From Siphonobacter sp. SORGH_AS_0500 (GTDB lineage Bacteria > Bacteroidota > Bacteroidia > Cytophagales > Spirosomataceae), in assembly GCF_002838835.1 (NCBI RefSeq), contig NZ_NHPP01000001.1, positions 421,699-485,698 of the forward strand: a stretch of DNA of 64,000 bases, read 5' to 3'. This document shows, one piece after another, positions 27,983 through 35,720 of the stretch (position 1 is the stretch's first letter; each line of letters starts with the position of its first letter). Under the pieces are notes generated by a model, which worked only from the letters and a program-made list of their open reading frames with translations, ran no database searches and was not told the DNA's origin. The translations under genes were made by a program, and so were the position numbers.

Positions 27983-28350
27983 TAATGCGGGGTTGTAAGG
28001 GAATGAAGCCCTCCCGAGTTAATGGCCTCAGTAATTACGAAAAAAACAACCCCAGCGGGGTTAAATCACGAATAGCCCCGTATGAAATGCGGGGGTGCCA
28101 AGGAGACAACCTACCCGGGTTAATAGATCCGGGTAATTATGAAAAAAATAACCCTATCGGGGTTAAATCATGAATAGCCCCGTATGAAATGCGGGGGGTG
28201 CAATCCCTCCCCGGTTTAATAGATCCGGGTAATTATGAAAAATAACCCCAGCGGGTTAAACCATGAATAGCCCCGTATGAAATGTGGGGGTGCCAAGAGA
28301 ACCTCCCTGGGTTATCACCCGGGGCTATTAGAAATTTAACCCCGCTGGGG
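27983..28350. repeat. Tandem array of about 3.5 palindromic units (~95-102 bp)
   Basis: The string AATAGCCCCGTATGAAATG recurs near 28071, 28173 and 28266, giving spacings of about 102 and 93 bases, with a degenerate unit on each side. Each unit carries two hairpins: AACCCC..GGGGTT and AGCCCCGT..GCGGGG. A short open frame (27985-28173) crosses two units but is lost in the third, so I regard it as non-coding. The variable part is the middle of the unit (for example GGAGACAACC, CAATCCCTCC). Function unknown. Confidence 0.8.
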
Positions 28351-28370
28351 TTGTCATGCAACAATTACAG

Positions 28371-28430
28371 TTAACTCACAACCCAAAACTCCAAACCCTA
28401 AACACAAAACTCTAAACTCCCCCAAATTCC
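28371..28430. repeat. Right AAACCCTAAAC-rich flank of repeat array
   Basis: An A/C-rich stretch (CAAACCCTAAACACAAAAC) that is the inverted counterpart of the left flank at 27893-27961. Related strings occur at 34728-34807, about 41750-41775 and 53268-53310. Confidence 0.6.
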
Positions 28431-28450
28431 CAACAATTCCTTCAGAGATT

Positions 28451-29611
28451 ATGCTAAATTTTGAATTTAAGAATCCGACTAAAATTATTTTCGGAAAGGG
28501 ACAAATTGAAAAATTATCCACCGAGCTACCAGCCCATGCTAAAGTTCTGTTGCTGTACGGTGGTGGAAGTATCAAAACAAACGGCGTTTACGAACAAGTC
28601 ATTGCAGCACTCCAAGGTTTTGAGGTAGTTGAATTCGGCGGCGTTCCCGCTAACCCCGAATACGCCGTCCTTTTAAAGGCCCTCCAAATTATTAAGGATC
28701 AGTCCATTACTTTCATCCTCGCCGTGGGTGGCGGCTCAGTTATTGACGGGGCCAAGTTTCTTTCGGCGGCGGCTTTATACGAAGGCGACGAACCCTGGGA
28801 TATTCTTTCCAAAGGCATTCGTTTTGAGAAAGGCTTACCGTTTGCCAGTGTCTTAACCCTGCCCGCTACGGGTTCTGAAATGAATTCGGGTTCGGTCATC
28901 AGTCGGGCAGAAACGCAGGAAAAATTATCCTTCGGCGGACCCGGCATGTTCCCGGTTTTCTCCATTCTTGATCCTCAGGTTATTCAATCCATTCCTCCGC
29001 GGCAGCTTGCGAACGGAATTACCGATGCCTTTACGCACGTGCTGGAGCAATACATGACGTACCCGATTCATGCCCGTTTACAGGATCGTTTTGCGGAAAG
29101 CATTATGCAAACGCTAATTGAAGTGGCCCCGCTGGTCATGGCAAACCCAGCGGACTATTCAGCGGCCGCTGACTTTATGTGGAGTTGCACCATGGCTCTC
29201 AATGGACTGATTCAGAAAGGGGTTCCCACCGACTGGGCCGTTCATGCCATGGGTCACGAGTTAACGGCCCTGTATGGCATCGACCATGCCCGTACACTGG
29301 CGGTTATTGCCCCCAGCCATTACCGTTACAATTTCGAGCGGAAGAAAGAGAAACTCGCTCAATACGGCGAACGGGTTTGGCATATTACGGAAGGAACAAC
29401 GGAAGAGAAAGCGGAACAGGCCATTGTAAAAACGGAAGAGTTTTTCCATTCGCTGCATATTCAAACCAAATTGTCTGCCTATACCGATCAGTTCGAAAAC
29501 ACGGCTGAGCAAATTGAGCAACGATTTACGCAACGAAACTGGCTGGGCATAGGGGAATATAAAGACCTGAAACCTTCGGACGTGAAGAAGATTGTGGAGA
29601 TGAGTTACTAA
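28451..29611 (+). CDS. Iron-containing alcohol dehydrogenase, YqhD-like
   Basis: A 386-residue group III alcohol dehydrogenase. The start MLNFEFKNPTKIIFGKGQIE and LLLYGGGSIKTNGVY are characteristic of YqhD/BdhA-type enzymes. The nucleotide site is in AVGGGSVIDGAKFLS; metal ligands are expected in DAFTHVLEQYM (Asp, His) and AVHAMGHELTALYGIDHA (His, His). It reduces aldehydes to alcohols using NADPH by family and often protects against reactive aldehydes. It follows the repeat array with no recognised promoter box. Confidence 0.92.
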   Translation: MLNFEFKNPTKIIFGKGQIEKLSTELPAHAKVLLLYGGGSIKTNGVYEQVIAALQGFEVVEFGGVPANPEYAVLLKALQIIKDQSITFILAVGGGSVIDGAKFLSAAALYEGDEPWDILSKGIRFEKGLPFASVLTLPATGSEMNSGSVISRAETQEKLSFGGPGMFPVFSILDPQVIQSIPPRQLANGITDAFTHVLEQYMTYPIHARLQDRFAESIMQTLIEVAPLVMANPADYSAAADFMWSCTMALNGLIQKGVPTDWAVHAMGHELTALYGIDHARTLAVIAPSHYRYNFERKKEKLAQYGERVWHITEGTTEEKAEQAIVKTEEFFHSLHIQTKLSAYTDQFENTAEQIEQRFTQRNWLGIGEYKDLKPSDVKKIVEMSY

Positions 29612-29722
29612 GTAATGGGCAGGACTTAGCGACCGCCGCTGCGGTCATCAGTTAATAAACTCACAGTCAATAACTTAACACCAAGCTATTCATTATTAAG
29701 TAATCACACGAACTTAATTAAG

Positions 29723-29754
29723 AACCAGAGCCGGATTTATTCCGGCTCTTGGTT
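29723..29754. terminator. Bidirectional terminator between convergent genes
   Basis: AACCAGAGCCGGA pairs with TCCGGCTCTTGGTT (one bulge). It lies between the convergent dehydrogenase and sugar-transporter genes and touches the stop codon of the latter. Confidence 0.8.
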
Positions 29755-30764
29755 TATCCGGCACTGGCCCGAGCCATGACGATGAGTATTAACCCGACCA
29801 CGTAAGTTCCGCCCATGATCCATAAATAACGTTTGGCTTTGGCGGGTGCTCCTTCAAATTCCTTCCAGACCAAAAGTCCCCAAAGAACCGACACAACCGT
29901 TGCTCCCTGGCTTAACCCGTAAGAAACAGCTCCGCCCGCATCCTGCGAACCCAACAGGAGTGTAATCATTCCGATTCCCCAGATGAATCCACTGCCCAGA
30001 CTCAGTCCATGTTCTTTGGCAGAAACGTCTCCATACCGCACCTCGTCTTCTCCTTCGAGTAACTTCAATCGTTTCACGGTCCATTCTATCAGCGGGTTAC
30101 TGATCAAAATTCCTAACGCAAACAACACAAAGCCTGTGTAGGGCGTAAGCTTTTCAGCTTCAGGTAAAGCAATATCCTCCACAATGGATTGGGTAACCAG
30201 TAGAAAAAAGAAACCCGAGAAGACCCCGCCCGCCAGAGCTACCCAAATGCCCTTGGTACTGGAACCTTCGTCTTCCTCTTCTTCATTTTTGGCTTTATAG
30301 GCAAACGCACAGGCCGCGATTGAAGCCAGCACCAGGCCGCCCCCAATGGCAAGTAACCCTACGTTTCCTTCAGGTTTAGCTATGTAGTTAACAATCAGTC
30401 CTAAAGCCAACGACAAACCTGTACCGACGGGCATGGCTACGGCAATACCTGAAATATTAATTCCCACGGTAAGTAACATATTCCCAATATTGAAGATCAT
30501 ACCTCCTACTACGGCCAGAGCCATATTTCGCAAGGTTGCCTGCTGAATATCGTCTAGAAAGGCTCGCTCGTTAGAACCCAAACTGCCTAGCGTGAAAGCC
30601 AATACAAGAGCAGTAATGACAATCCCATAAACGTAATCACGGTAAAAGATGGACAGTGGAGCGGATTGCGTAACGAGTTTCTGACCGCTTGTCCAGGAGC
30701 CCCAGCAAAGCATGGTAATGAGGCAAAAGATAATGGCAAGGGTAGCGTTTTCAATAATAACCAT
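29754..30764 (-). CDS. GRP/RhaT-like sugar transporter (DMT superfamily)
   Basis: A 336-residue membrane protein with about ten helices. The start has MLCWGSWTSGQKLV, typical of the GRP (glucose/ribose porter) family, then YRDYVYGIVITALVLAF, GGMIFNIGNMLLTVGI and a late FIWGIGMITLLLGSQ. The pattern places it with the GRP and L-rhamnose transporter families in the drug/metabolite transporter superfamily. It would take up a sugar through the inner membrane, probably with a proton. The substrate is unknown. The loop with EEEEDEG lies between the two halves. Confidence 0.8.
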   Translation of the reverse strand: MVIIENATLAIIFCLITMLCWGSWTSGQKLVTQSAPLSIFYRDYVYGIVITALVLAFTLGSLGSNERAFLDDIQQATLRNMALAVVGGMIFNIGNMLLTVGINISGIAVAMPVGTGLSLALGLIVNYIAKPEGNVGLLAIGGGLVLASIAACAFAYKAKNEEEEDEGSSTKGIWVALAGGVFSGFFFLLVTQSIVEDIALPEAEKLTPYTGFVLFALGILISNPLIEWTVKRLKLLEGEDEVRYGDVSAKEHGLSLGSGFIWGIGMITLLLGSQDAGGAVSYGLSQGATVVSVLWGLLVWKEFEGAPAKAKRYLWIMGGTYVVGLILIVMARASAG

Positions 30765-30830
30765 GGTTTAGCAGTTTCGTTCTAGTGGATTCCTCCAAAC
30801 CTTAATAAAACCCGGCCAGTACCCGCACAA

Positions 30831-30858
30831 AAAAACCGCTGACCTCTACGGCCAGCGG
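30831..30858 (-). terminator. Terminator of the beta-barrel protein gene
   Basis: On the plus strand CCGCTGACC pairs with GGCCAGCGG (one mismatch), preceded by a run of A, which becomes a T run on the minus strand. Confidence 0.7.
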
Positions 30859-30905
30859 CATATTTCATTAGTTTGAAGGTAAGTTAAAAATCTTTAGCTC
30901 TGCTA

Positions 30906-31547
30906 TTAGCGAATTCTACCAGTGCGGGAGTTATAGTTACCCAACGGGAAGCTTAACCCAAGGTTAACGCCCCAGTTGCTGTGGTACACATCGCCGCTTC
31001 CTTGAATCGGCTTGGCTACGTCAACCAGTCCTAAGCCGTAACGAACGTCGAAATTCAGCCAGACTTTGTTTTGAATGCGGTAGTTGAATCCCCCGCCCAA
31101 GTGCACACCGGCATCAGCCGCCGTCCAATTCTGACGATTGACGTTGATGTTGTCCCCGTTTTGATTACGAGCTGCCAGGAGAAAACCAACGTAAGGTCCA
31201 GCGAAGAGCTTAGGACGCAGGGCATGTCCACGGTCGTTCAGGTAAAAGGTCGCCAGAATTGGGATTTGCAGGTAGTTTAATCTGATCTGCTGATCTGCCA
31301 GTCGGTTCTTAGCTCCGAGCTGGGTGTAGAGCACCTGACCACCCACACCAAAGTGTTCGTTTACACTATAGTTGATGAATAAACCGGCGGTTCCACCCGT
31401 TTTCCAGGTTGTGTTGCCCGCTCCACCCCCGCGAAAGGTAGCTATTGATAAACCACCCATGGGGCCCCAGGAAAGGTTGTCCTGAGCTTGAGCCTTCGTT
31501 CCAATAATGCTTGCAAAGAGGAGGAATAATAAACTGTACTTTTTCAT
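30906..31547 (-). CDS. Outer-membrane beta-barrel protein (PorT-like)
   Basis: A 213-residue protein with a signal peptide (LLFLLFASIIGTKAQAQ) and alternating amphipathic strands typical of PF13568 barrels: WGPMGGLSIATF, TAGLFINYSVNEHFGVGGQV, LNYLQIPILATFYL, LRPKLFAGPYVGFLLAAR and VWLNFDVRYGLGL. The end NWGVNLGLSFPLGNY resembles a last barrel strand, though extra residues follow. Located in the outer membrane. The specific function is unknown. Confidence 0.82.
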   Translation of the reverse strand: MKKYSLLFLLFASIIGTKAQAQDNLSWGPMGGLSIATFRGGGAGNTTWKTGGTAGLFINYSVNEHFGVGGQVLYTQLGAKNRLADQQIRLNYLQIPILATFYLNDRGHALRPKLFAGPYVGFLLAARNQNGDNINVNRQNWTAADAGVHLGGGFNYRIQNKVWLNFDVRYGLGLVDVAKPIQGSGDVYHSNWGVNLGLSFPLGNYNSRTGRIR

Positions 31548-31641
31548 GATTGAAGCAAGTATAAATATTTGTATACTGCGACTTAAAAAAGCTCATTCCA
31601 GCCCTTATGTTATGATAATTTGTTGAATAATTTCCCCAATT

Positions 31642-32592
31642 TTATTTTTCTTCGGTAGTCAGGAATAGCACATTTCGTTGAAGACCTTCATATTTGGTTC
31701 GTTTGAGAGGCGATTTTTTGAAGACTTTTCTGAAGGTTTCTTCGGTAAGTTCTTGCCAATCACGGCTTTGCCAGGATTTCAATTCCTGGGGAAGATCAAA
31801 GGCCGATTCGCGGTGCGGTTGGGAAAAACGATTCCAGGGGCAAACGTCCTGGCAGATGTCACAACCAAAAAACCAGTTTTCCATTTTTCCCCGAAATTCA
31901 TTTGGAATGGCATCTTTTAATTCAATCGTGAGGTAACTAATGCAACGACTGCCATCCACCGAATACGGTTCAGAGATCGCGTCGGTCGGGCAAGCATCAA
32001 TGCAACGGGTACACGTACCGCAGTAATCGGCCATTGGGCCGTCGGGCTGCAAGTCCAGATCGATAATTAATTCGGCGATGAAGAAAAAACTGCCGCTTTT
32101 TCGAGTGATGAGGTTACTATTTTTACCAACCCACCCCAGCCCCGCTTTTTTTGCCCAGGCCTTTTCCATTACCGGAGCCGAGTCAACGAAACAGCGTCCG
32201 TCCACCTGACCGATTTGGTCCTGAATTCGTTGCAGAAACTCTTTCAACCGATCTTTCACTACAAAGTGATAATCTACTCCGTAGGCATACTTGGAAAGTT
32301 TCAGGTCATCGTCTTCGGCAGGCAAGGTTTCAGAAGGGTAATAATTGTATAACAAAGAAACCACCGATTTAGCCCCTTCTACCAGCAGTCTGGGATCAAG
32401 GCGTTTGTCAAAATGGTTTTCCATGTACTGCATCTGACCGTGTTTGCCGAGGGTTAGCCATTTCTCCAACCGGGGGGCTTCTTCTTCCAGAAAATCAGCT
32501 CGCGAAATGCCACAGAAATCGAACCCTAAATCCCGGGCAATTTCTTTGATTGTTAACGCATTGCGTTGCTGAATAATTTCTGATACAGTCAT
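31642..32592 (-). CDS. queG: Epoxyqueuosine reductase QueG
   Basis: Started at the ATG at 32592 ([20 protein letters not shown]), 316 residues; an ATG at 32646 is in frame but adds a tail not typical of the family. It has [14 protein letters not shown] for cobalamin binding, and two [4Fe-4S] sites [16 protein letters not shown] and [10 protein letters not shown]. By family it reduces epoxyqueuosine to queuosine in tRNA wobble positions using cobalamin. Cytoplasmic. It is divergent from grpE across a 227-base gap. Confidence 0.93.
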   Translation of the reverse strand: MTVSEIIQQRNALTIKEIARDLGFDFCGISRADFLEEEAPRLEKWLTLGKHGQMQYMENHFDKRLDPRLLVEGAKSVVSLLYNYYPSETLPAEDDDLKLSKYAYGVDYHFVVKDRLKEFLQRIQDQIGQVDGRCFVDSAPVMEKAWAKKAGLGWVGKNSNLITRKSGSFFFIAELIIDLDLQPDGPMADYCGTCTRCIDACPTDAISEPYSVDGSRCISYLTIELKDAIPNEFRGKMENWFFGCDICQDVCPWNRFSQPHRESAFDLPQELKSWQSRDWQELTEETFRKVFKKSPLKRTKYEGLQRNVLFLTTEEK

Positions 32593-32743
32593 GGCTATTT
32601 GGTCAACTCTACGGGCTCCCAGCTGTATAGGTACTGAAGATTCCATTGCAAAGTTACGGCATAATTAGCCAGCATCACTACCCGATGTCGTGGGTTTCAG
32701 GACGGTTTGACGCTATGGGTTCCTCAAAAAACTTCATTTAAAA

Positions 32744-32756
32744 TGTCATTCTGTCA
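32744..32756 (+). promoter_or_regulatory. TGTCA-N3-TGTCA direct repeat upstream of grpE
   Basis: TGTCATTCTGTCA, two TGTCA boxes spaced 8 bases apart, lies about 20 bases upstream of the -7 box of grpE-dnaJ. The position suits a heat-shock operator or alternative -33 element. This is inference only. Confidence 0.35.
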
Positions 32757-32777
32757 GCGAAAACCCAAATGGCAAAG

Positions 32778-32785
32778 TAATTTTG
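32778..32785 (+). promoter_or_regulatory. Putative -7 box of grpE-dnaJ
   Basis: TAATTTTG matches TAnnTTTG and lies 35 bases before the grpE ATG. Confidence 0.5.
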
Positions 32786-32819
32786 TAGTTAGGCTAACAG
32801 TAACAAGGTACGAAAAGAC

Positions 32820-33380
32820 ATGACGAATCCGGAATTTACGCAACCCGAAGAAAACGAAAAGGCTCCTCAGGCTGAACCCGCAACGGATAACTCCGAAGGT
32901 ACTCCCACCGCTGAAACTTCGGAGCAACCTGTTGATAATAAAGCTGACAAAGCTCAGGCTGAAATTGCAGACCTGAAAGATAAATACGTTCGCCTCGCCG
33001 CCGAATTTGATAACTTCCGTAAACGCACCCTACGCGAGAAAGAAGAATTAGTGAAAACTGCTTCGGAAGGAGTTATCAAAGCCATTTTGCCCGTATTGGA
33101 CGATATTGAGCGTGCTCAGGCAAACTATGGACCAGATGGTAAAGTTGAAACTGAAGGCATTGACCTGATTTTCAACAAACTGGTAAAAGCAGTGGCAGCC
33201 AAGGGACTGAAACCTATGGAGTCCAAAGGCCAACCTTTTGATCCTGATTTACACGAAAGTATTACCCAATTCCCTGCTCCTTCCGAAGACCTTAAAGGAA
33301 AGGTTGTGGAGGAAGTTGAAAAAGGTTATTACCTGGGTGATAAAGTAATCCGCTTTGCCAAAGTTGTGGTTGGAGCGTAA
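32820..33380 (+). CDS. grpE: Co-chaperone GrpE
   Basis: A 186-residue nucleotide-exchange factor for DnaK. An acidic, flexible N-terminus (about 1-45) is followed by a coiled coil and the GrpE core with LAAEFDNFRKRT and the C-terminal beta domain ending in KGYYLGDKVIRFAKVVVG. It releases ADP from DnaK. It is followed by dnaJ after 68 bases, the usual order, and dnaK is not in the window. The promoter upstream carries a TGTCA repeat. Confidence 0.95.
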   Translation: MTNPEFTQPEENEKAPQAEPATDNSEGTPTAETSEQPVDNKADKAQAEIADLKDKYVRLAAEFDNFRKRTLREKEELVKTASEGVIKAILPVLDDIERAQANYGPDGKVETEGIDLIFNKLVKAVAAKGLKPMESKGQPFDPDLHESITQFPAPSEDLKGKVVEEVEKGYYLGDKVIRFAKVVVGA

Positions 33381-33448
33381 TTGAATTCTAGAGAGACAAA
33401 AATTTTCGTTCTCTCCAGTGGTCTTTCTCTCCTCAATTTTTAAAAACG

Positions 33449-34600
33449 ATGGCACAAAAGCGTGATTATTATGAAATATTAGGGGTAACCAAATCTTCGT
33501 CGGAAGACGAGATCAAGAAGGCTTACCGGAAGCTGGCAATTAAATATCACCCGGATAAGAACCCCGATAACCCCGAAGCAGAAGATAAATTTAAGGAGGC
33601 GGCTGAGGCTTACGAAGTTCTCTCCGACCCTAATAAAAAAGCTCGTTATGACCAATACGGTCATGCGGGTATGGGAGGTGGTTACTCTGGTCCACAAAAT
33701 GCAGAAGATATTTTCTCCCAATTCGGCGATATTTTCGGAGAAGGTAGTCCGTTTGGTAGCTTCTTTGGTGGTGGTTTTGGCGGCGGCGGTGGTCAGCGGC
33801 AACGCGTGCGTAAAGGTTCTGACCTACGCATTAAGCTAAAACTGGATTTACAGGAAGTGGCTAATGGCGTTGAGAAAAAAATCAAGGTAAAGCGTCACGT
33901 TTCCTGTAATGCCTGCGGTGGTAACGGTTCTAAAAACGGAACTTCCCTGCGAACTTGTCCTACCTGTAATGGTCAGGGTCAGGTTCGTCGCGTGCAGCAA
34001 ACCATGCTGGGCCAGATGGTTACAGCCAGCACCTGCCCTACCTGTAACGGCGAAGGCAAGATCATTGATTCAAAATGTGACGTTTGCATGGGTGAAGGCC
34101 GCACGCTGGCAGAAGAGGTAATCTCCATTAAAATTCCGGCTGGGGTTGCCGAAGGCATGCAGCTTTCCATGAGCGGTAAAGGTAACGTTCCTCCTCGCGG
34201 TGGCGTGGCGGGCGACTTACTTATCGTCGTAGAAGAAGAAGAAAACGAAGACCTGAAACGCGATGGTAACAACGTGGTTCACGAGTTGTACGTAAACTTC
34301 GTTGATGCAGCTTTGGGTACTTCCGTTGAAGTTCCTACCATTGAAGGCCGGGCGAAAATTACTCTTGAAGCCGGAACTCAGAGTGGTAAGATTCTTCGTA
34401 TGAAAGGCAAAGGCATTCCGCATTTGAATAGCTACGGCAAAGGCGATCAATTGATCTACGTGAACGTCTGGACACCACGCGTGTTATCGTCGGAAGAAAA
34501 AGGAATTCTGGAAAGACTCCGCAATTCGCCTAACTTCCAGCCTCGCCCTACGAAAAATGACAAGAGCTTCTTCGAAAAAATGAAGGATTTCTTTAATTAG
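33449..34600 (+). CDS. dnaJ: Molecular chaperone DnaJ
   Basis: A 383-residue type I DnaJ. The J domain has [15 protein letters not shown] (the HPD near residues 33-35); then a Gly/Phe-rich linker; then four zinc-binding CxxCxGxG repeats ([32 protein letters not shown]); then the C-terminal substrate-binding domain with [14 protein letters not shown]. It stimulates the ATPase of DnaK and delivers substrates. Co-transcribed with grpE. A terminator follows at 34673. Confidence 0.96.
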   Translation: MAQKRDYYEILGVTKSSSEDEIKKAYRKLAIKYHPDKNPDNPEAEDKFKEAAEAYEVLSDPNKKARYDQYGHAGMGGGYSGPQNAEDIFSQFGDIFGEGSPFGSFFGGGFGGGGGQRQRVRKGSDLRIKLKLDLQEVANGVEKKIKVKRHVSCNACGGNGSKNGTSLRTCPTCNGQGQVRRVQQTMLGQMVTASTCPTCNGEGKIIDSKCDVCMGEGRTLAEEVISIKIPAGVAEGMQLSMSGKGNVPPRGGVAGDLLIVVEEEENEDLKRDGNNVVHELYVNFVDAALGTSVEVPTIEGRAKITLEAGTQSGKILRMKGKGIPHLNSYGKGDQLIYVNVWTPRVLSSEEKGILERLRNSPNFQPRPTKNDKSFFEKMKDFFN

Positions 34601-34672
34601 TTGGAGAAGGTTTAATCAGGTTTGACGTTTGTCTGAAAGTGATTGATCAACGCTAAGTTTGATATACGTTTG

Positions 34673-34697
34673 AAAGGTTGGCTCAACGCCAGCCTTT
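34673..34697 (+). terminator. Terminator after dnaJ
   Basis: AAAGGTTGGC pairs with GCCAGCCTTT (one G:U) over loop TCAAC. Confidence 0.7.
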
Positions 34698-34727
34698 CTG
34701 CGTTTTATGATTAGTAAACTTTATTTA

Positions 34728-34807
34728 AACATTCAAAAAAGGCCAACCCTCAAAACACAGAACCCAAACCCATCGAACATTCAAACCTCAATCAAACTCC
34801 CTCAAAC
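34728..34807. repeat. AAACTC/AAACCC-rich low-complexity string
   Basis: C/A-rich text such as CAAACCCATCGAACATTCAAA between the convergent dnaJ and nitroreductase terminators. It resembles the flanks of the 28-kb tandem array and strings near 41.76 and 53.28 kb. Confidence 0.45.
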
Positions 34808-34808
34808 A

Positions 34809-34838
34809 AAAAAGACGATTCAGCGAAGCTGAACCGTC
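34809..34838 (-). terminator. Terminator of the nitroreductase gene
   Basis: GACGATTCAGC pairs with GCTGAACCGTC (one mismatch) over GAA; preceded by a run of A, giving a T run on the minus strand. Confidence 0.7.
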
Positions 34839-34875
34839 CTCATTATTCATGGCTTTCAAAGGGGGAAAAAGCGTC

Positions 34876-35510
34876 TTAATTTAATTCAGTAATGAATTGT
34901 TCTTTCGGCTTACGAACTTTCTTCATGCCGTGCAGCCAGTCATTGGCTTCATCACGATAACCCAGCGGTAATAGCGTTACACTGCGAAGGCCTTTTTCTT
35001 TCAGATTCAATAACTCATCCAGAGCAGGAGCGTTAAAGCCTTCCATGGGCGTAGCATCTACGCGTTGCTCAGCGGCAGCCGCAATGGCTATTCCGAAACC
35101 GATATACGCCTGACGAGCCGTAGCCTGGAAGTTTTCTTCAGCCGTTTTCGATCCGTACACCGATAACAGGTAATTTTTATAGCTATCCATTCGGTCATCG
35201 GGTAAACCGCGTTCGCGAGTGGTGTAGAGAAACATGTCATTGATCCGTTTCGCATCCAGATCATCCCAGGCAGCGAAAATCAGTACGTGTGACGCATCTG
35301 TAACTTGGCTCTGATCGTTAGCAATCGCCCGAATTTGTTGTTTCAGTTCAGGATTTGTTACCACCAGAATTTCAAAAGGTTGCAATCCAGACGAAGTTGG
35401 AGCTAAACGAGCCGCTTCCAGAATAATGTCTACTTTTTCCTGTGGAACCGCTACACCATTCATTTTTTTGTAGCGTAACGCCATTCCAGGTTTTCAATAA
35501 GGGAACTCAT
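34876..35510 (-). CDS. NAD(P)H-dependent nitroreductase, frameshift in a poly-A run
   Basis: The full family start MSSLIENLEWRYATKK begins at the ATG at 35510 but runs into a stop after a run of seven A (35463-35469). The remainder (MNGVAVPQEKVDIILEAARL onward) is in the next frame. Eight A would restore RYATKKMNG and 211 residues. The core has LAPTSSGLQPFEILVVTN and the FMN-binding C-terminal GLRSVTLLPLGYRDEANDWL. Nitroreductase-family flavoproteins reduce nitro or quinone compounds with NAD(P)H. An internal ATG at 35484 would drop the conserved N-terminus. Confidence 0.87.
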
Positions 35511-35665
35511 GATGTTCTTTTTTATGAAGGATAAATATTGACTTTCACATTAAATGTCGGTACATATAATACAAAGCCTATTTTTTGAAAATTAGTTTTC
35601 GATTGTTGAGATTTTTTAGGAATTGTTTTTACACTTTCCTTTAATCCACTGATAATCAACAAAAA

Positions 35666-35697
35666 AAAAGAAACTACTCGGCTGAATAGTTTCTTTT
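35666..35697 (-). terminator. Terminator of the alpha-galactosidase gene
   Basis: AAAAGAAACTA pairs with TAGTTTCTTTT across a short loop, 3' of the minus-strand stop at 35721. Confidence 0.7.
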
Positions 35698-35720
35698 CAC
35701 AAGGGCGATAATTCGTTCTT

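Noticed and set aside
27985..28173. 62-residue open frame across tandem units
   Set aside because: It merely translates the DNA repeat and is broken in the third unit.
27983..28350. CRISPR array
   Set aside because: Repeats are about 95-102 bases with internal hairpins and no regular unique spacers; no cas genes nearby.
29179..29508. 109-residue open frame
   Set aside because: Overlaps the YqhD-like gene in another frame and carries no motif.
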